A stretch of DNA of 64,000 nt, taken from Melitaea cinxia. Lineage: Eukaryota; Arthropoda; Insecta; Lepidoptera; Nymphalidae. The translations under genes and the position numbers were made by a program. Under the pieces are notes generated by a model that saw only the letters and a list, made by a program, of their open reading frames with translations, was not told the DNA's origin and did not search any database. Below are positions 52,170 to 62,445 of this stretch, piece by piece (position 1 is the stretch's first letter; each line of letters begins with the position of its first letter). Location: contig NC_059398.1 of assembly GCF_905220565.1 (NCBI RefSeq), forward strand, positions 4,859,177-4,923,176, written 5' to 3'.

Positions 52170-55100
52170 ATGTCGCAGACGCCAGCAGCGAAGAAAAAAA
52201 TAAGATCTGCAGACGACGGACACATGGCGGTCGCTGGTCAGTCTAATCTTATACAATCGTCTTCGTCACTTATTAATAATATTGAGAAACTCAACGTACA
52301 TTCGTCAAATATGCCGCTGACGTGGAAAAACTTTGCCACAAATTTAAAGATTTACATGCGGGCAAATAACTTTGAAAATGAGTCGGAATCACGTAAGGTC
52401 GCCATTTTGTTAGCATGCATCGGCAGCGAGGCATTAGAGATATTTTATTCATTTAACGTCGACATCGATGTAGTCACTTTCGATGAACTCCTAAAGAAAT
52501 TTGAAGAATATTTCCTTCCCAAGGTGAACATTACGATGGAAAGGCACAAACTTTTTAACAGAAAGCAAGGTCAAGATGAAGATATTGCGTCCTATGCTAC
52601 AGACATCAAAAACATCAGCCTACAATGTGGTTTCGATGAGCTGCGCGACAATATTCTTAAAGATGTATTCTCATGGAATCTAAACAATAATAACAACTAC
52701 ATCAGGGAAAAACTTCTAATCAATAATCCTAAAACATTTCAGGAGTCACTGGATCTATCCAAAAAATTAGAAACGTCAAGACAACAAGCCAAATTTCTAC
52801 AAGGGGAACAGTCTACTACGTCACAGTCATTTGTCGGAAAGGTATACAGTCAAAAAGAGTCAACTAATAGACATCTTTACAATTTTAGAAGTTCACGGAA
52901 GAGCAGTCCGGGGAGAAGCCAGTCACGAAGCAACCTCAGTCAGTCGTCAGTCATCAGTCAAAGTCCCCACAGGAAAAAAGAAGCCAATCCATGTCATCGT
53001 TGTGGTCAAATACACCGTCTTCGTTGTCCAGCCATTGGAGTAATCTGCAACATATGCAGAAAACCAAACCATTTTGCTAAGGTATGTCACACCATTAAGA
53101 AAGTCCATGCTGTCAGTCAGTCAGATTCCGATGTAGAAGTATTTGTAAGTCAAATTTTATTGTGCGATTCAACTAAAAATAGTGTATTTCAAACTGAACT
53201 ATTAATTAATAACATTGTAATTAACTTCATATTAGATACAGGTGCGGAAACTAATATTTTATCTTTCAATGAATTTAGAAAATTAAATTTATCGACAAAC
53301 ATCTTACAAAAAAGTAATCATAAGTTAAGTACATTTAGCGGAGAAGTTATACAAACTGTAGGTATGTGTAGCTTGCCTGTAATATGTAATGACCAGTCTT
53401 ATGATATAATATTTCATATAGTTGATTTGCCGTGTAAAAATATCATTGGTCAAGAGTCTTGTCAAAAGTTAAAGTTAATCAAAAGAATTCATAATGTCAA
53501 ATTTCAGTCTAACATAGTACAAACAGATATTTTGTCCAAATATGCTGACTTATTTGAAGGAATAGGTTGTTTAAAAGATTATCAAGCCCATCTTGTCCTA
53601 AAACCCGATGCCGTAGCCTCTATAGATCCCTGTAGGAAAGTCCCATTTCGTCTTGCTGATAAATTAAAAAGAGAATTAGAGTCACTAGAAAGAAAAAATA
53701 TCATTAAAAAAGTAGAGGAACCTACAGAATGGGTTAATTCATTAGTACTTACTTCAAAGAAAGATGGAAAACTTAGATTATGTATTGATCCTAAAAAATT
53801 AAATAATGCTCTCATGAGACCTCATTTTCCTTTACCTACGATTGATGAAATTAGATCTACATTGAATGGTGCCAGGTATTTCAGTACATTAGATTGTAAT
53901 AAAGGTTTCTGGATGATATTGCTGGATGAAGTATCGTCAAAACTTTGTACTTTTAACACTCCCCAGGGGAGATATCGTTTCTTAAGACTACCCTTTGGTA
54001 TTAGTGCAGCTAGTGAAATTTTTCATAGTGAAATGGTTAAAAGATTTAGTGATTTGGAAGGAGTAAAAATAATGATAGATGATATTTTAATATATGCTCC
54101 TGACAAAGAAACTCATGACAAACGTCTAGAAAATGTTTTAAAAAGAGCTAGAGAGATTAATATTAAATTTAATAAAGAAAAATCAGTAATTTGTAAAGAG
54201 GAAGTTAGTTACTTAGGTCATGTTTTCAGTCAAAAAGGTGTAAAAGTTGACGAAAGTAAAGTCAAGGCAATTTGTGATATGCCTACACCTAGCAATGTCA
54301 ATGAACTACAAAGATTTTTAGGAATGGTCAATTATTTAGGTCCATTTATTGATAATTTGTCTCAAAAAACTTCTTGTCTAAGGTCTTTATTGTCAAAAAA
54401 CACAAAATGGTCGTGGTCACATGAACATGAGACAGAATATAACAGTTTAAAAGAAATTATAACGAAAACTCCAGTCTTAACTTACTATAACCCTAATAAA
54501 GATATTACACTGTCAGTCGATTCGTCAAAAGATGCAATGGGTGCTGTCATTTGTCACAATAGTCAACCAATAGCCTATGCATCAGCATCATTAACTCCTT
54601 GTCAACAATCTTATTCTCAAATTGAGAAAGAACTCTTAGCTATATTGTTTGGGTGTACTAAGTTTCACCAATACATATACGGTCGTCAAACATTAGTTGA
54701 AACCGACCATAAGCCAATTGTTTCACTAATGAAAAAACCTCTTTATGATATACCACCTAGGTTACAAAGAATCATGATAAGACTTCAGCCTTATGATCTT
54801 AAAGTCTCGTACAAGCCTGGTAAATATTTATATATAGCAGACACATTGTCTAGAGCTGCATTGTCAGAACAAACTTTGAAAGAAGTAGATCAGGAATTAG
54901 ATCTGCATATAAATATGTTAATTAATACATTATCAGTCAGTCAAGAAAAACTAAAAGAAATTAAAGAAAAGTCAATAAAAGATGAAGTCCTAAGTCAAAT
55001 AATTACATACTGTCAAAATGGTTGGCCTGAACACAAAAGATGTGTTTCACCGTCGGTCAAACCATACTTTGATTTAAAACATCAAATATATGTCATAGAT

Positions 55101-56225
55101 AATATTGTATTCAAGGATACGAGCATAATAATTCCGTTCAATATGCGTAATTATTTACTTAATTTAATTCATGAAGGTCACCAAGGTATAAATAGTTGTA
55201 TAAGACTAGCTAAAGGTACAATTTATTGGCATAACATTAACAAAGACATAGAAAAATTTGTCAGTCAGTGTCATATATGTCTTACATTCCGCAGTAGCAA
55301 TAGTAAAGAACCACTAATCTCTCATGATTATAAACTTTTGGCGTGGAATAAAGTGGGTATGGATTTGTTTGAAATAAATAATAAAAAATACTTAATTGTC
55401 GTAGACTACTTTTCAAAATATCCGGAAATTGTTCTTTTAAAATCGTCTAATTCTAGTAGTGTCATTACTCATTTAAAATCTATTTTTGCACGTCATGGAA
55501 TCCCAAATATTGTCATAAGCGACAATGGTCCTCCATTTAATTCAAAAGAACTGAGTGATTTTATGAGAGAATGGTATATTCAGCATATAACTTCTAGCCC
55601 ATATCATAGTCGTTCAAATGGACTAGTTGAACGTTCAATAAGAACTATAAAGAACATCTTAAAGAAATGTTATTCTGATAAAAAAGATCCCTATCTTGCC
55701 ATATTACAATATAGAAATACTCCTAAAAGCTGTGGTTATTCTCCAGCACAAATGTGTATGTCACGTAGACTTAGAACTAGGATACCTGTCTCTGATTCTA
55801 ATTTGAAACCTAAATATATTAATTATAAAAAATTAAAACAACAAATAGATACGTATAAACAAAAAACATCACTTTATTATAATCAACATGCAAAGTCACT
55901 TCCTTCTTTAAAACAAGGTGAAAAAGTTTACTTCAAAAAACAGCCAAATAATGCTTATAATGCTTGGATTCCAGGAATAATTTCAAAAGTAGGCCCAGAG
56001 CCACGTTCTTATATAATTTCAAGTCCAGAAGGTGAATTTCGTAGGAATAGAGAACAGATTCATTCGCCAAAATATTCGCAGACTATTCAAGTTCCATCAA
56101 AGCCATCACCTAATTCACATCATTCTCCATCAAATTGCAATCCATCCTTGTCGTCCAGTACCTCTACTCCAGTAAAATGTTCCAAATATGGTCGTCAAAT
56201 TCGTAAACCCGATAGATTTTATTAG
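52170..56225 (+). CDS. Gag-Pol polyprotein of Ty3/gypsy element, 1351 residues
   Basis: The ATG at 52170 is the first in frame, 42 bases after the LTR. Residues 1-270 are capsid-like Gag with a Ser/Arg-rich tail. Two zinc knuckles follow: C275-x2-C-x3-H-x3-C, shorter than usual, and C293-x2-C-x4-H-x4-C. The protease has DTGA at 356-359. Reverse transcriptase has FSTLDCNKGFW (571-581), LRLPFG and the metal site I636-D-D in IMIDDIL, instead of the common YVDD/YIDD. RNase H has D784, E819, TDHK (845-848) and D891. Integrase has H1001-x2-H and C1034-x2-C zinc ligands and the triad D1065, D1118, E1154 with 35 residues between the last two. The C-terminal tail is Ser/Pro-rich and basic. Gag and Pol are in a single frame, so no frameshift is needed. 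No break was found, so the copy may be competent. Confidence 0.95.
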   Translation: MSQTPAAKKKIRSADDGHMAVAGQSNLIQSSSSLINNIEKLNVHSSNMPLTWKNFATNLKIYMRANNFENESESRKVAILLACIGSEALEIFYSFNVDIDVVTFDELLKKFEEYFLPKVNITMERHKLFNRKQGQDEDIASYATDIKNISLQCGFDELRDNILKDVFSWNLNNNNNYIREKLLINNPKTFQESLDLSKKLETSRQQAKFLQGEQSTTSQSFVGKVYSQKESTNRHLYNFRSSRKSSPGRSQSRSNLSQSSVISQSPHRKKEANPCHRCGQIHRLRCPAIGVICNICRKPNHFAKVCHTIKKVHAVSQSDSDVEVFVSQILLCDSTKNSVFQTELLINNIVINFILDTGAETNILSFNEFRKLNLSTNILQKSNHKLSTFSGEVIQTVGMCSLPVICNDQSYDIIFHIVDLPCKNIIGQESCQKLKLIKRIHNVKFQSNIVQTDILSKYADLFEGIGCLKDYQAHLVLKPDAVASIDPCRKVPFRLADKLKRELESLERKNIIKKVEEPTEWVNSLVLTSKKDGKLRLCIDPKKLNNALMRPHFPLPTIDEIRSTLNGARYFSTLDCNKGFWMILLDEVSSKLCTFNTPQGRYRFLRLPFGISAASEIFHSEMVKRFSDLEGVKIMIDDILIYAPDKETHDKRLENVLKRAREINIKFNKEKSVICKEEVSYLGHVFSQKGVKVDESKVKAICDMPTPSNVNELQRFLGMVNYLGPFIDNLSQKTSCLRSLLSKNTKWSWSHEHETEYNSLKEIITKTPVLTYYNPNKDITLSVDSSKDAMGAVICHNSQPIAYASASLTPCQQSYSQIEKELLAILFGCTKFHQYIYGRQTLVETDHKPIVSLMKKPLYDIPPRLQRIMIRLQPYDLKVSYKPGKYLYIADTLSRAALSEQTLKEVDQELDLHINMLINTLSVSQEKLKEIKEKSIKDEVLSQIITYCQNGWPEHKRCVSPSVKPYFDLKHQIYVIDNIVFKDTSIIIPFNMRNYLLNLIHEGHQGINSCIRLAKGTIYWHNINKDIEKFVSQCHICLTFRSSNSKEPLISHDYKLLAWNKVGMDLFEINNKKYLIVVDYFSKYPEIVLLKSSNSSSVITHLKSIFARHGIPNIVISDNGPPFNSKELSDFMREWYIQHITSSPYHSRSNGLVERSIRTIKNILKKCYSDKKDPYLAILQYRNTPKSCGYSPAQMCMSRRLRTRIPVSDSNLKPKYINYKKLKQQIDTYKQKTSLYYNQHAKSLPSLKQGEKVYFKKQPNNAYNAWIPGIISKVGPEPRSYIISSPEGEFRRNREQIHSPKYSQTIQVPSKPSPNSHHSPSNCNPSLSSSTSTPVKCSKYGRQIRKPDRFY

Positions 56226-56579
56226 TTAAGTAGTACACAGTACATTTGAATAATAAATAATTATATATGTTAACTTATCAATTGTCACAGTCACTGTCAA
56301 AATCGAAATTAAATGTTACTTGTCATTATGTCATAGTTGTCAACTTAAAATAAAATGTCTTTTGGTCATAGTGTTGTAAGCACAATGTATACATAATAAT
56401 AAAATTGTCTACTAAATGTATACATAATAATAAAATTGTCTACTAAATGTATTTTTTTTTTGTGTTCAGAGGAAAAATGTATTAGATAATATAAGATAAA
56501 TATAAGGATTGTAAATGTATAAATATAAGGATTGTAAATGTATAACGTCTATTAGATAATTTTGAAAAATTTACTTTGT
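56226..56579 (+). repeat. 3' untranslated part with tandem duplications
   Basis: A 31-base unit (AATGTATACATAATAATAAA...) is present at 56384 and 56415. A second repeat, ATATAAGGATTGTAAATGTA, is doubled near 56498-56541. No frame of note lies here. Confidence 0.65.
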
Positions 56580-56587
56580 AAGGGAGG
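56580..56587 (+). other. Polypurine tract
   Basis: AAGGGAGG lies directly before the right LTR, the expected site for plus-strand priming. The same TTGTAAGGGAGG block appears before the left LTR, where a PPT is not expected. Confidence 0.7.
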
Positions 56588-56751
56588 TGTTAGGTAGTCA
56601 TTGTCTATGGTTTTGATTTATGGTTAATTAAAAAAGAAATAAAGATTTCCTTCCCTTCCGTCTATGGCTTCAACTACAGTGAACACGTCTTTCATTAAAC
56701 CCTTTCCTATATTAGATATTTATTTAATTAATAAATACCAAGAACATTACA
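56588..56751 (+). repeat. Right LTR, 164 bp
   Basis: It begins TGTTAGGTAGTCATTG and ends ACCAAGAACATTACA, followed by the ATCAC duplication. I see no difference from the left LTR. Confidence 0.85.
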
Positions 56752-56756
56752 ATCAC
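56752..56756. repeat. Target-site duplication of the LTR element (right)
   Basis: ATCAC, identical to 51902-51906. Confidence 0.8.
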
Positions 56757-56827
56757 ATGATTGACACACAACGACCATTGTTGGCTTATTTTGGCATTAT
56801 CAACTTTAGCTATACTTAAATATTATA

Positions 56828-57892
56828 AGTCTTTACCTATGAAATTGCCGTTTCGTCGTACTGGCTACATAAAAACTAAAAAAAAAAATCCGCTAATAAA
56901 TCGAATTTTAAATTAATTTTATTTTAAAAATACAGAACTCCTTTTTTAATAATTAGTCATTTGTTTAATGATGTTTAATTGACCTAAGAAATGAACCACG
57001 TGGTCGGCCGAAAATGTTGGTCGACAATGATGAATTAAAGGCTTAAATGATGAATTTAAAGCTTATTATTATTATTATTAAAGGCGATTGTGGAGGCTGA
57101 TCATTCTCAAACTACAGTTGAATTAGCAGCTTTCGAAGTTAGCACTTAAATAATATTGGTCCATTTGCGTCAAATTGGCAAGGTAGAGAAAGCTCGACAA
57201 ATGGGTGCCTCACGAATTGAATGAACGCCATACGCGTCGAGACGTGCCTTGCACTGCTCAATAGACACACAAACGAAGGCATATTGAATCGCATTTTTAC
57301 TTGTGACGAAAAATGGATTCTATTCGACAATCGCAAGCGCTCAGCTAGTTGGTTAAAAAAGTGATGGTAACTATTTGGTGGTTTAGTGCCGGTGTTATTC
57401 ATCACAGCATCTTACCAAACGGCACGAGCATTACTGCAGATGTGTACTGTGAAGAACTAACCATGGGGAAGCTTGCATGTCTCCAAGCAGCTTTGGTCAA
57501 TCGCTCGGCTCCGCTGCTTCTGCACAACAACGCGCGACCTTATACTGCACAGCGGACGGTGTCCAAGTTACAAGAGCTGGGGTTGGAAGTTCTCCGTCAT
57601 TCACCGTACTCACCAGATTTTGCCTCTACAGACTTCCACTTTTTCCCGAAATTGGATAACTTTTTGGCGGGAAAAAAATTCAATACCCGAGAAGCAGTAG
57701 AAAATGCCTTTGAAGAGTTTGTTGCCTCCTGTCCAGCAGAGTTTTTCAAGAAAGGCATCAATAAGCTACCACTACGTTGGCGAAAATGCATTGGTTCCAT
57801 GGGTAATTACTTTGAATAGTAAAAATAAAAAATATAGAAAAAAAAGTACGTTAACTAATTTCATCAAAAAGGCAATTTCATAGGTAAAGACC
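56828..57892 (+). mobile_element. mariner element with both TIRs, internally deleted
   Basis: The left TIR AGTCTTTACCTATGAAATTG (from 56828) and the right TIR, inverted GGTCTTTACCTATGAAATTG (ending 57892), match except at one or two bases, and TA dinucleotides border both. The 1065-bp length is close to, but shorter than, a full mariner of about 1.3 kb. The transposase is broken, so the copy could move only if a related enzyme is supplied. Confidence 0.85.
56997..57819 (+). pseudogene. mariner transposase, broken
   Basis: N-terminal pieces GRPKMLVDND and IVEADHSQTTVELAA are followed by LRQIGKVEK and, in other frames, the catalytic CDEKWILFDNRKRSASWL (about 57300-57350; first Asp). About 20-25 residues are then missing before KKVMVTIWW. 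From 57349 one frame is open to the stop at 57819: GVIHHSILPN, LHNNARPYTAQ where the second catalytic Asp (LHDNARPH in relatives, from memory) reads Asn, and HSPYSPDFASTDFHFF with the YSPDL-D pattern holding the third Asp. It ends GNYFE, the usual mariner end. Several frameshifts and the Asp to Asn change mean that it is inactive. Confidence 0.85.
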
Positions 57893-58871
57893 TATTATAT
57901 AGCATTTTTATAAGATATGTGCAGATTTATTTATAAAAAATATAAAAAAAGAAAATACAAAATTAAACACAATATATTACCTGACGGATTTTCAATCCTG
58001 TTATATAGATATTCCCCCTTTAAGAACGCAGATGTCGACATAGTCACTGAATTCAACCCTTTTCGTCCGCGGCTTTGCCCACGGGGACTACATAATTTTG
58101 ACTGTTCCGTTTTCTTCTCTTACAATATAGACTATTAGTGCTATGTCATTACGTAGCGTTCTATTGGTGGAAGAATTTTTAAAATTGGGCCAGTAGATTT
58201 TGAATATATCTATTACAGAGAAACAAAAAATTAAGTCCATCTTTGTACCTAACAGTAGTTGTACGAGTATGTTACACATATCATTCATTTTTACGAGTTT
58301 TGTCGTGTGGCCACGCGTCACGTTGGATTGATACATAAAATATTTAATGTGAAAATTGCTCGTAATGTTGATAGTTTAAAGGGTAATTAAAGAAAATCGT
58401 AGTCACCATTTTATAACGACGGAGTAATAAACAAATGACCGGTCATCAACTTTTCGGTTAAATTATATCATTTTAACGACTTAATCCTTTGTTACTTTAC
58501 AGCAAAAGGTACCTTTAATTAACCCATTTATGATATAATCATAGCATCGGTTTCCTCTATTAATTTCGTAACACATTATGTTATTAGGACTTTCAAAGTA
58601 ATTATTATTTAAACGTTCCTAAATAACACTGGTTAACAAAATTTTGTAACAAGAAAGGTGCTAGCTAATTTTAAATTACCTACCTATTCTCATTTTATTA
58701 CCATATTTATTTTGATTCCATCAGATCTAGTTTTCGTGTTACAGCTACTATCTACAAAATTAAAAATTAACCGTTATTGTTTCACTTTCGCATTCAGAAA
58801 ATTTGTTTATTTGAAGAGCACAGTATTTTGTTCTCTTTTTAGAGTTAAGTGCTTCTTAAATAATGTTAAGA
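57893..58871. other. No feature seen
   Basis: AT-rich DNA. Short frames at 57917, 58088 and 58658 show no motif. Confidence 0.4.
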
Positions 58872-59736
58872 AAGTGTAAAAATGATCCTGACAAGTTTTG
58901 TTACATTTGTGATGGATGACATTACTTTCAAAACTCAGCGAAGGAATTTGGCACCATTAGTAACTAAGTTAATATGAACAGTATTTTGGCTTTGCTATCG
59001 GACAACAAGACAAAGTGTGGGTTCCACACATCTCTTGTGTTACATGTGTGGCACTTCTCACTGGATGAGCGAAAAGATCTCAATCTATGCCTTTTGCAAT
59101 CCCTATGATTTGGACGGAACCAACGAACCACTCATCTGATTGTTATTTTTGTCTTACAAAAGGTTAATACCTTTTTTACAATTTTAACAAAAAGTAAAAT
59201 CAAGGATCCTGACCTACCATCAGCTAAAAGACCGATTCTTCATAATGAAGATCTACCGGTACCAGAATCACCTCAAACTAGCGATCTGGCCGTTACGTCA
59301 GAAATCGAAAAAGAGACATTGGATCCTGATTTTCAAGAAGCTTCCTTGTCTTTATCTAATGAGCCAACATCTTCTATCACAAGGATATGATTGATATATT
59401 TGAAAAAAAAACTAAGTAATTTAGAAAAATCAGCTTGGGAATCTTTAATGAAATTACAGATCAAGTGACTATACTTGTAATATCGCGGAGCTTTTACCTA
59501 CTTATAAGGCTTTGGGCTGTAATATGTCGTTGAAAATACATTTTCTTCGTTCACATTTAGACTTATTTCCTAAAAATTTTGGGCGCCGTCAGCGATGAAC
59601 ACAGTGAAGGGTTCTATCTAGACATTTCTACCATAAAAAACGATATCAGAGCAAATGGAGCCCACGTATGTTAGCGAATTGCTGTTGGATATTAAAACGA
59701 GACGTTCCTGAAGCAAAATACAGACGAAAATCATAA
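58872..59736 (+). pseudogene. Decayed copy of a dispersed arthropod zinc-binding protein of unknown function
   Basis: It opens KCKNDPDKFCYIC. In shifted frames it continues [23 protein letters not shown] and [10 protein letters not shown], so three Cys pairs of a zinc-binding head are visible. Then come LPSAKRPILHNEDLPVPESP, an acidic spacer, EKSAWES, and the C-terminal GCNMSLKIHFLRSHLDLFP, KRYQSKWSPRMLANCC and KRDVPEAKYRRKS before a stop. I recognise this order from a high-copy, uncharacterised arthropod protein family (memory only), whose central few hundred residues are missing here. At least four frame breaks are present. It is probably transposon-derived. Confidence 0.65.
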
Positions 59737-60065
59737 AAATAAATTCATAATAATGTTGCAATAAATCGAAATAACTTTTTTTCTTGATAAAAATTAAAAA
59801 TTTCTAAATTGTTATCAAATGGTATTGCAAAAAAACTATTCGTATTTAAAGCATTTTAATTTTATTTCTAGTATCCTTATCCTTGTCCTAAACATAACTA
59901 GATAAAAGTTTTCATGTTACTTTCAAAACTTATTTTTTTGTTGACCAGTGTAATTACTCCTTTACTGTTATTTTTTACACCTACGTTAATTTTTTATATA
60001 TTTTGTCTAGCATTTGAAATCATTAAATTGAATTGTTGTTTCTGATCGTATGTAATGTACCGTTT
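59737..60065. other. No feature seen
   Basis: AT-rich spacer. Confidence 0.4.
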
Positions 60066-60785
60066 TTAACCGACTTCAAAAAAAGGAGTAGGTTACTCAA
60101 TTCGACCGTATATATATATATTTTTTTTTATGTATGTTCGGCGATAACTTCTTCGTTTATGAACCGATTTTGATAATTCTTTTTTTGTTGGAAAGGAGAT
60201 ATTCATAGTTTGGTACCATGATAAGGAAACCAGGATCTGATGATGGGATCCCAGAGAAATCGAGGGCAACTTTCAAAAATCGTAAAGGTGACTAGTAAAT
60301 TTAATCATGTTTTCATTAAGTACTATAAAGCACTACTATTTAATAAAGGTCTGAAGTCGATCTGATGATGGAGAAGAAAGATAGTCGAGGAAACTCTTCA
60401 ACAATTTTTAGCAATTACCTGCTTTTTGAACTTAATTCGTTTCTATTGATGAGAACTTTGCACCTGTATGAGTTATAAGTGCCATTTCAGTCTGATGATG
60501 GAGACGAAAGATAGTCGAGGGTACTCTTCAACGACTTATAGCAATTACCTGCTGTTTGAACTTAATTCGTTTCTATTGATGAGAACTTTGCACCTATATG
60601 AGTTACAAGTGCCATTAAAGTCTGACGATGGAGACGAAAGATAGTCGAGGGAACTTTTCAACGATTTATAGCAATTACCTGCTGTGTAATCATCTGTGTC
60701 GCAGGACCAGGTTTGATGATGGAGCCCATAAACACTCGAGGGAATTTCTCAACGATTTACAGCAGTTACCTTTTGCTGTTTGAGG

Positions 60786-61010
60786 ACCGCTTTGATATAA
60801 TGGTGCATGTGCCGTATCGGCGGCGCCTAAACACCGATGGTCGCGGGTTCTATTCCAGCTCGGAGTGGATATTTGTGTTTATATAAATATTTATTTTTGG
60901 TCTAGTTGTTAATCCTTGTGGTTCTCCCAACCTAGCCTCGGAGAACACGCTAGGCTGTCAGTCCCGGTTGTTATTACGTAGACCTGATAGCGAACTTTAC
61001 TCATAGTATG
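60786..61010 (+). mobile_element. tRNA-headed SINE, nested
   Basis: ATGGTGCATGTGCCG is A-box-like and CGCGGGTTCTATTCC is B-box-like, about 40 bases later. The body has 'CCTAGCCTCGGAGAACACGC' and 'AGACCTGATAGCGA', shared with 27128 and 46435. Confidence 0.65.
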
Positions 61011-61011
61011 T

Positions 61012-61200
61012 TGACGCGTTAGCGCAGCGGTCACAGCACCGGCTGTTGCGCTGGCGTTAGTGGGCTCAATCCCCGCGCACGACAGACATTTGTATTGGCC
61101 ATATAGATGTTTGTCATGATCTGGGTGTTTGTGCTTGTGTATTGTGTATGTTTCCGAACCCCCGATATAAGAGAAAAAGCATCCTTGTTAGGTCTACCCA
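61012..61200 (+). mobile_element. tRNA-headed SINE, second in tandem
   Basis: TTAGCGCAGCGGTCACAGCA (A-box-like) and GGGCTCAATCCCCGC (B-box-like, 61062-61076) head a body with 'GGCCATATAGATGTTTGTCA' and 'GATCTGGGTGTTTGTG'. It directly follows the previous SINE. Confidence 0.65.
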
Positions 61201-61410
61201 GTCAATGAAACAAATTATGAAAGAAAACTGAATACAACTTATGAGTAGATACTAGAGTAGTTATTGTTTTACTTGGCACCGACTTCAAAATTATAAAATA
61301 TTTATTTAATCATTTCTGATTAACTAAATCAAAATACGAATTACTTTGTACTAAGTAAATTTATTTTTCACTTTTTAGTTTCCTTTTTGAAGTCGGTTTT
61401 TTTTTGTTAA

Positions 61411-62180
61411 AAATTATTTTATAAATAGCTCTTGTGATAGTAATCGGTTTTAATCGTCAATAATTTCTAAGATACTACACATATTGTTTTCTTTTTAATT
61501 TTTATCTATAAAAATATAATGAAAGCTTTTAATATTGGACACATCAGACGTCGAAATGTAATCATTTTGTCGAGTAAATCTTGTTCAATAACTGAAAACA
61601 TGTCAATGGATGCAGCGGAATTAAGAGCAAACGTTTGGACGCACGCGATTTACGATTATTTACACTTTGCATTAAAGCTTTGCTAATTGAGTTGTGCTTG
61701 TATTTCCTGCCTTTAATTCGTTTTTGAATGATATATGTTGTATTATCAACTCATAGATCTCCACAAAAGTGCTGGTTTTTATTTTCAATTACAATATTTA
61801 AAGAAAAAGATTAATGATTAATTTAATAAAAAAATATTTATTTCATTAATAGATTGATGATTTGCATAATAAATAGTGTAAAAAACACAAGCTCTACAGT
61901 AATATTACAGACCCCATTGTGTCTTGTCAGCGGTGGCGAATAGCAATACAATTGTTCCGTCAAATTTGATTCTATTTTTCAATAATTTCAAAAATTGAAG
62001 CGCCAATAAACAAAAATAGTAGGAAATTTGAAAATCCTGTTAAAATCTCTCTCGATATTACTAATGTTTTCAATATTCACTAAAGAAAAAATTTTGTTTT
62101 ATTTTATAACCACTAGGTATAGGTATACACCTAGTAGTGGTAGTATATACCTTAAGTTAGTTACGTTATGATTTAATATT
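61411..62180. other. No feature seen
   Basis: AT-rich DNA without a supported frame or repeat. Confidence 0.4.
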
Positions 62181-62181
62181 T

Positions 62182-62445
62182 TTTTATGAGCTGGGGCACA
62201 GTAGGAAATATCTTGCCCAAAATCTAATAATAAAGCAGGTCTACTGAGGAAGTACTTTAACCCAAAAGAACACGATGATGAAAACAAACAGAACATGCAT
62301 AGATACAATCAAAAAATACTATTCTCAAGTAGAATCGTGTTCGTGTAGTTAGTAAGGTAGCCAGAGCTCCTTGGAATGTGCGCCTCCGAGGCACGTGGGG
62401 AGACCTACTAAGACAAATGACTAGACCAAAAACTGAAAAATAAAA
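62182..62445. mobile_element. Mosaic of two diverged SINE families
   Basis: The left part has 'GGGGCACAGTAGGAAATATC' and 'AGGTAGCCAGAGCTCCTTGG' from the SINE-like tail family (plus). The right part (62375-62445) has 'CCTCCGAGGCACGTGGGGAG' from the tRNA-headed SINE family (minus). Both are degraded. Confidence 0.45.

Larger units (their letters stand above)
51907..56751 (+). mobile_element. Intact Ty3/gypsy LTR retrotransposon with abnormal left end
   Basis: Components in order: an inverted copy of the LTR terminus and palindrome (51907-51952), a copy of the PPT region (51951-51963), left LTR (51964-52127), primer-binding site (52128-52141), one gag-pol frame (52170-56225), a 3' untranslated part with tandem repeats, PPT (56580-56587) and right LTR (56588-56751). 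The two 164-bp LTRs show no difference by eye. There is no envelope gene. Gene order protease-RT-RNase H-integrase places it in Ty3/gypsy; the zinc-knuckle and integrase style suggest the Mag/K02A2.6-like branch (inference). Confidence 0.92.
60066..61410 (+). mobile_element. AACCGACTTC element, copy 4, expanded by 130-bp repeats
   Basis: It begins TTAACCGACTTCAAAAAAAG, has the TA run after 'CAATTCGACCGTA', 'ATGAACCGATTTTGATAATT' and TCTGATGATGGGATCCCAGA. Units starting TCTGATGATGGAGA(A/C)GAAAG then begin at 60361, 60491 and 60621 (period 130), with a shortened one at about 60712. Two tRNA-headed SINEs follow. The right end GAAGTCGGTT lies near 61389. Confidence 0.7.

Noticed and set aside
56226..56579. 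Envelope gene in the LTR element
   Set aside because: The 354 bases between gag-pol and the right LTR have no frame of adequate length.
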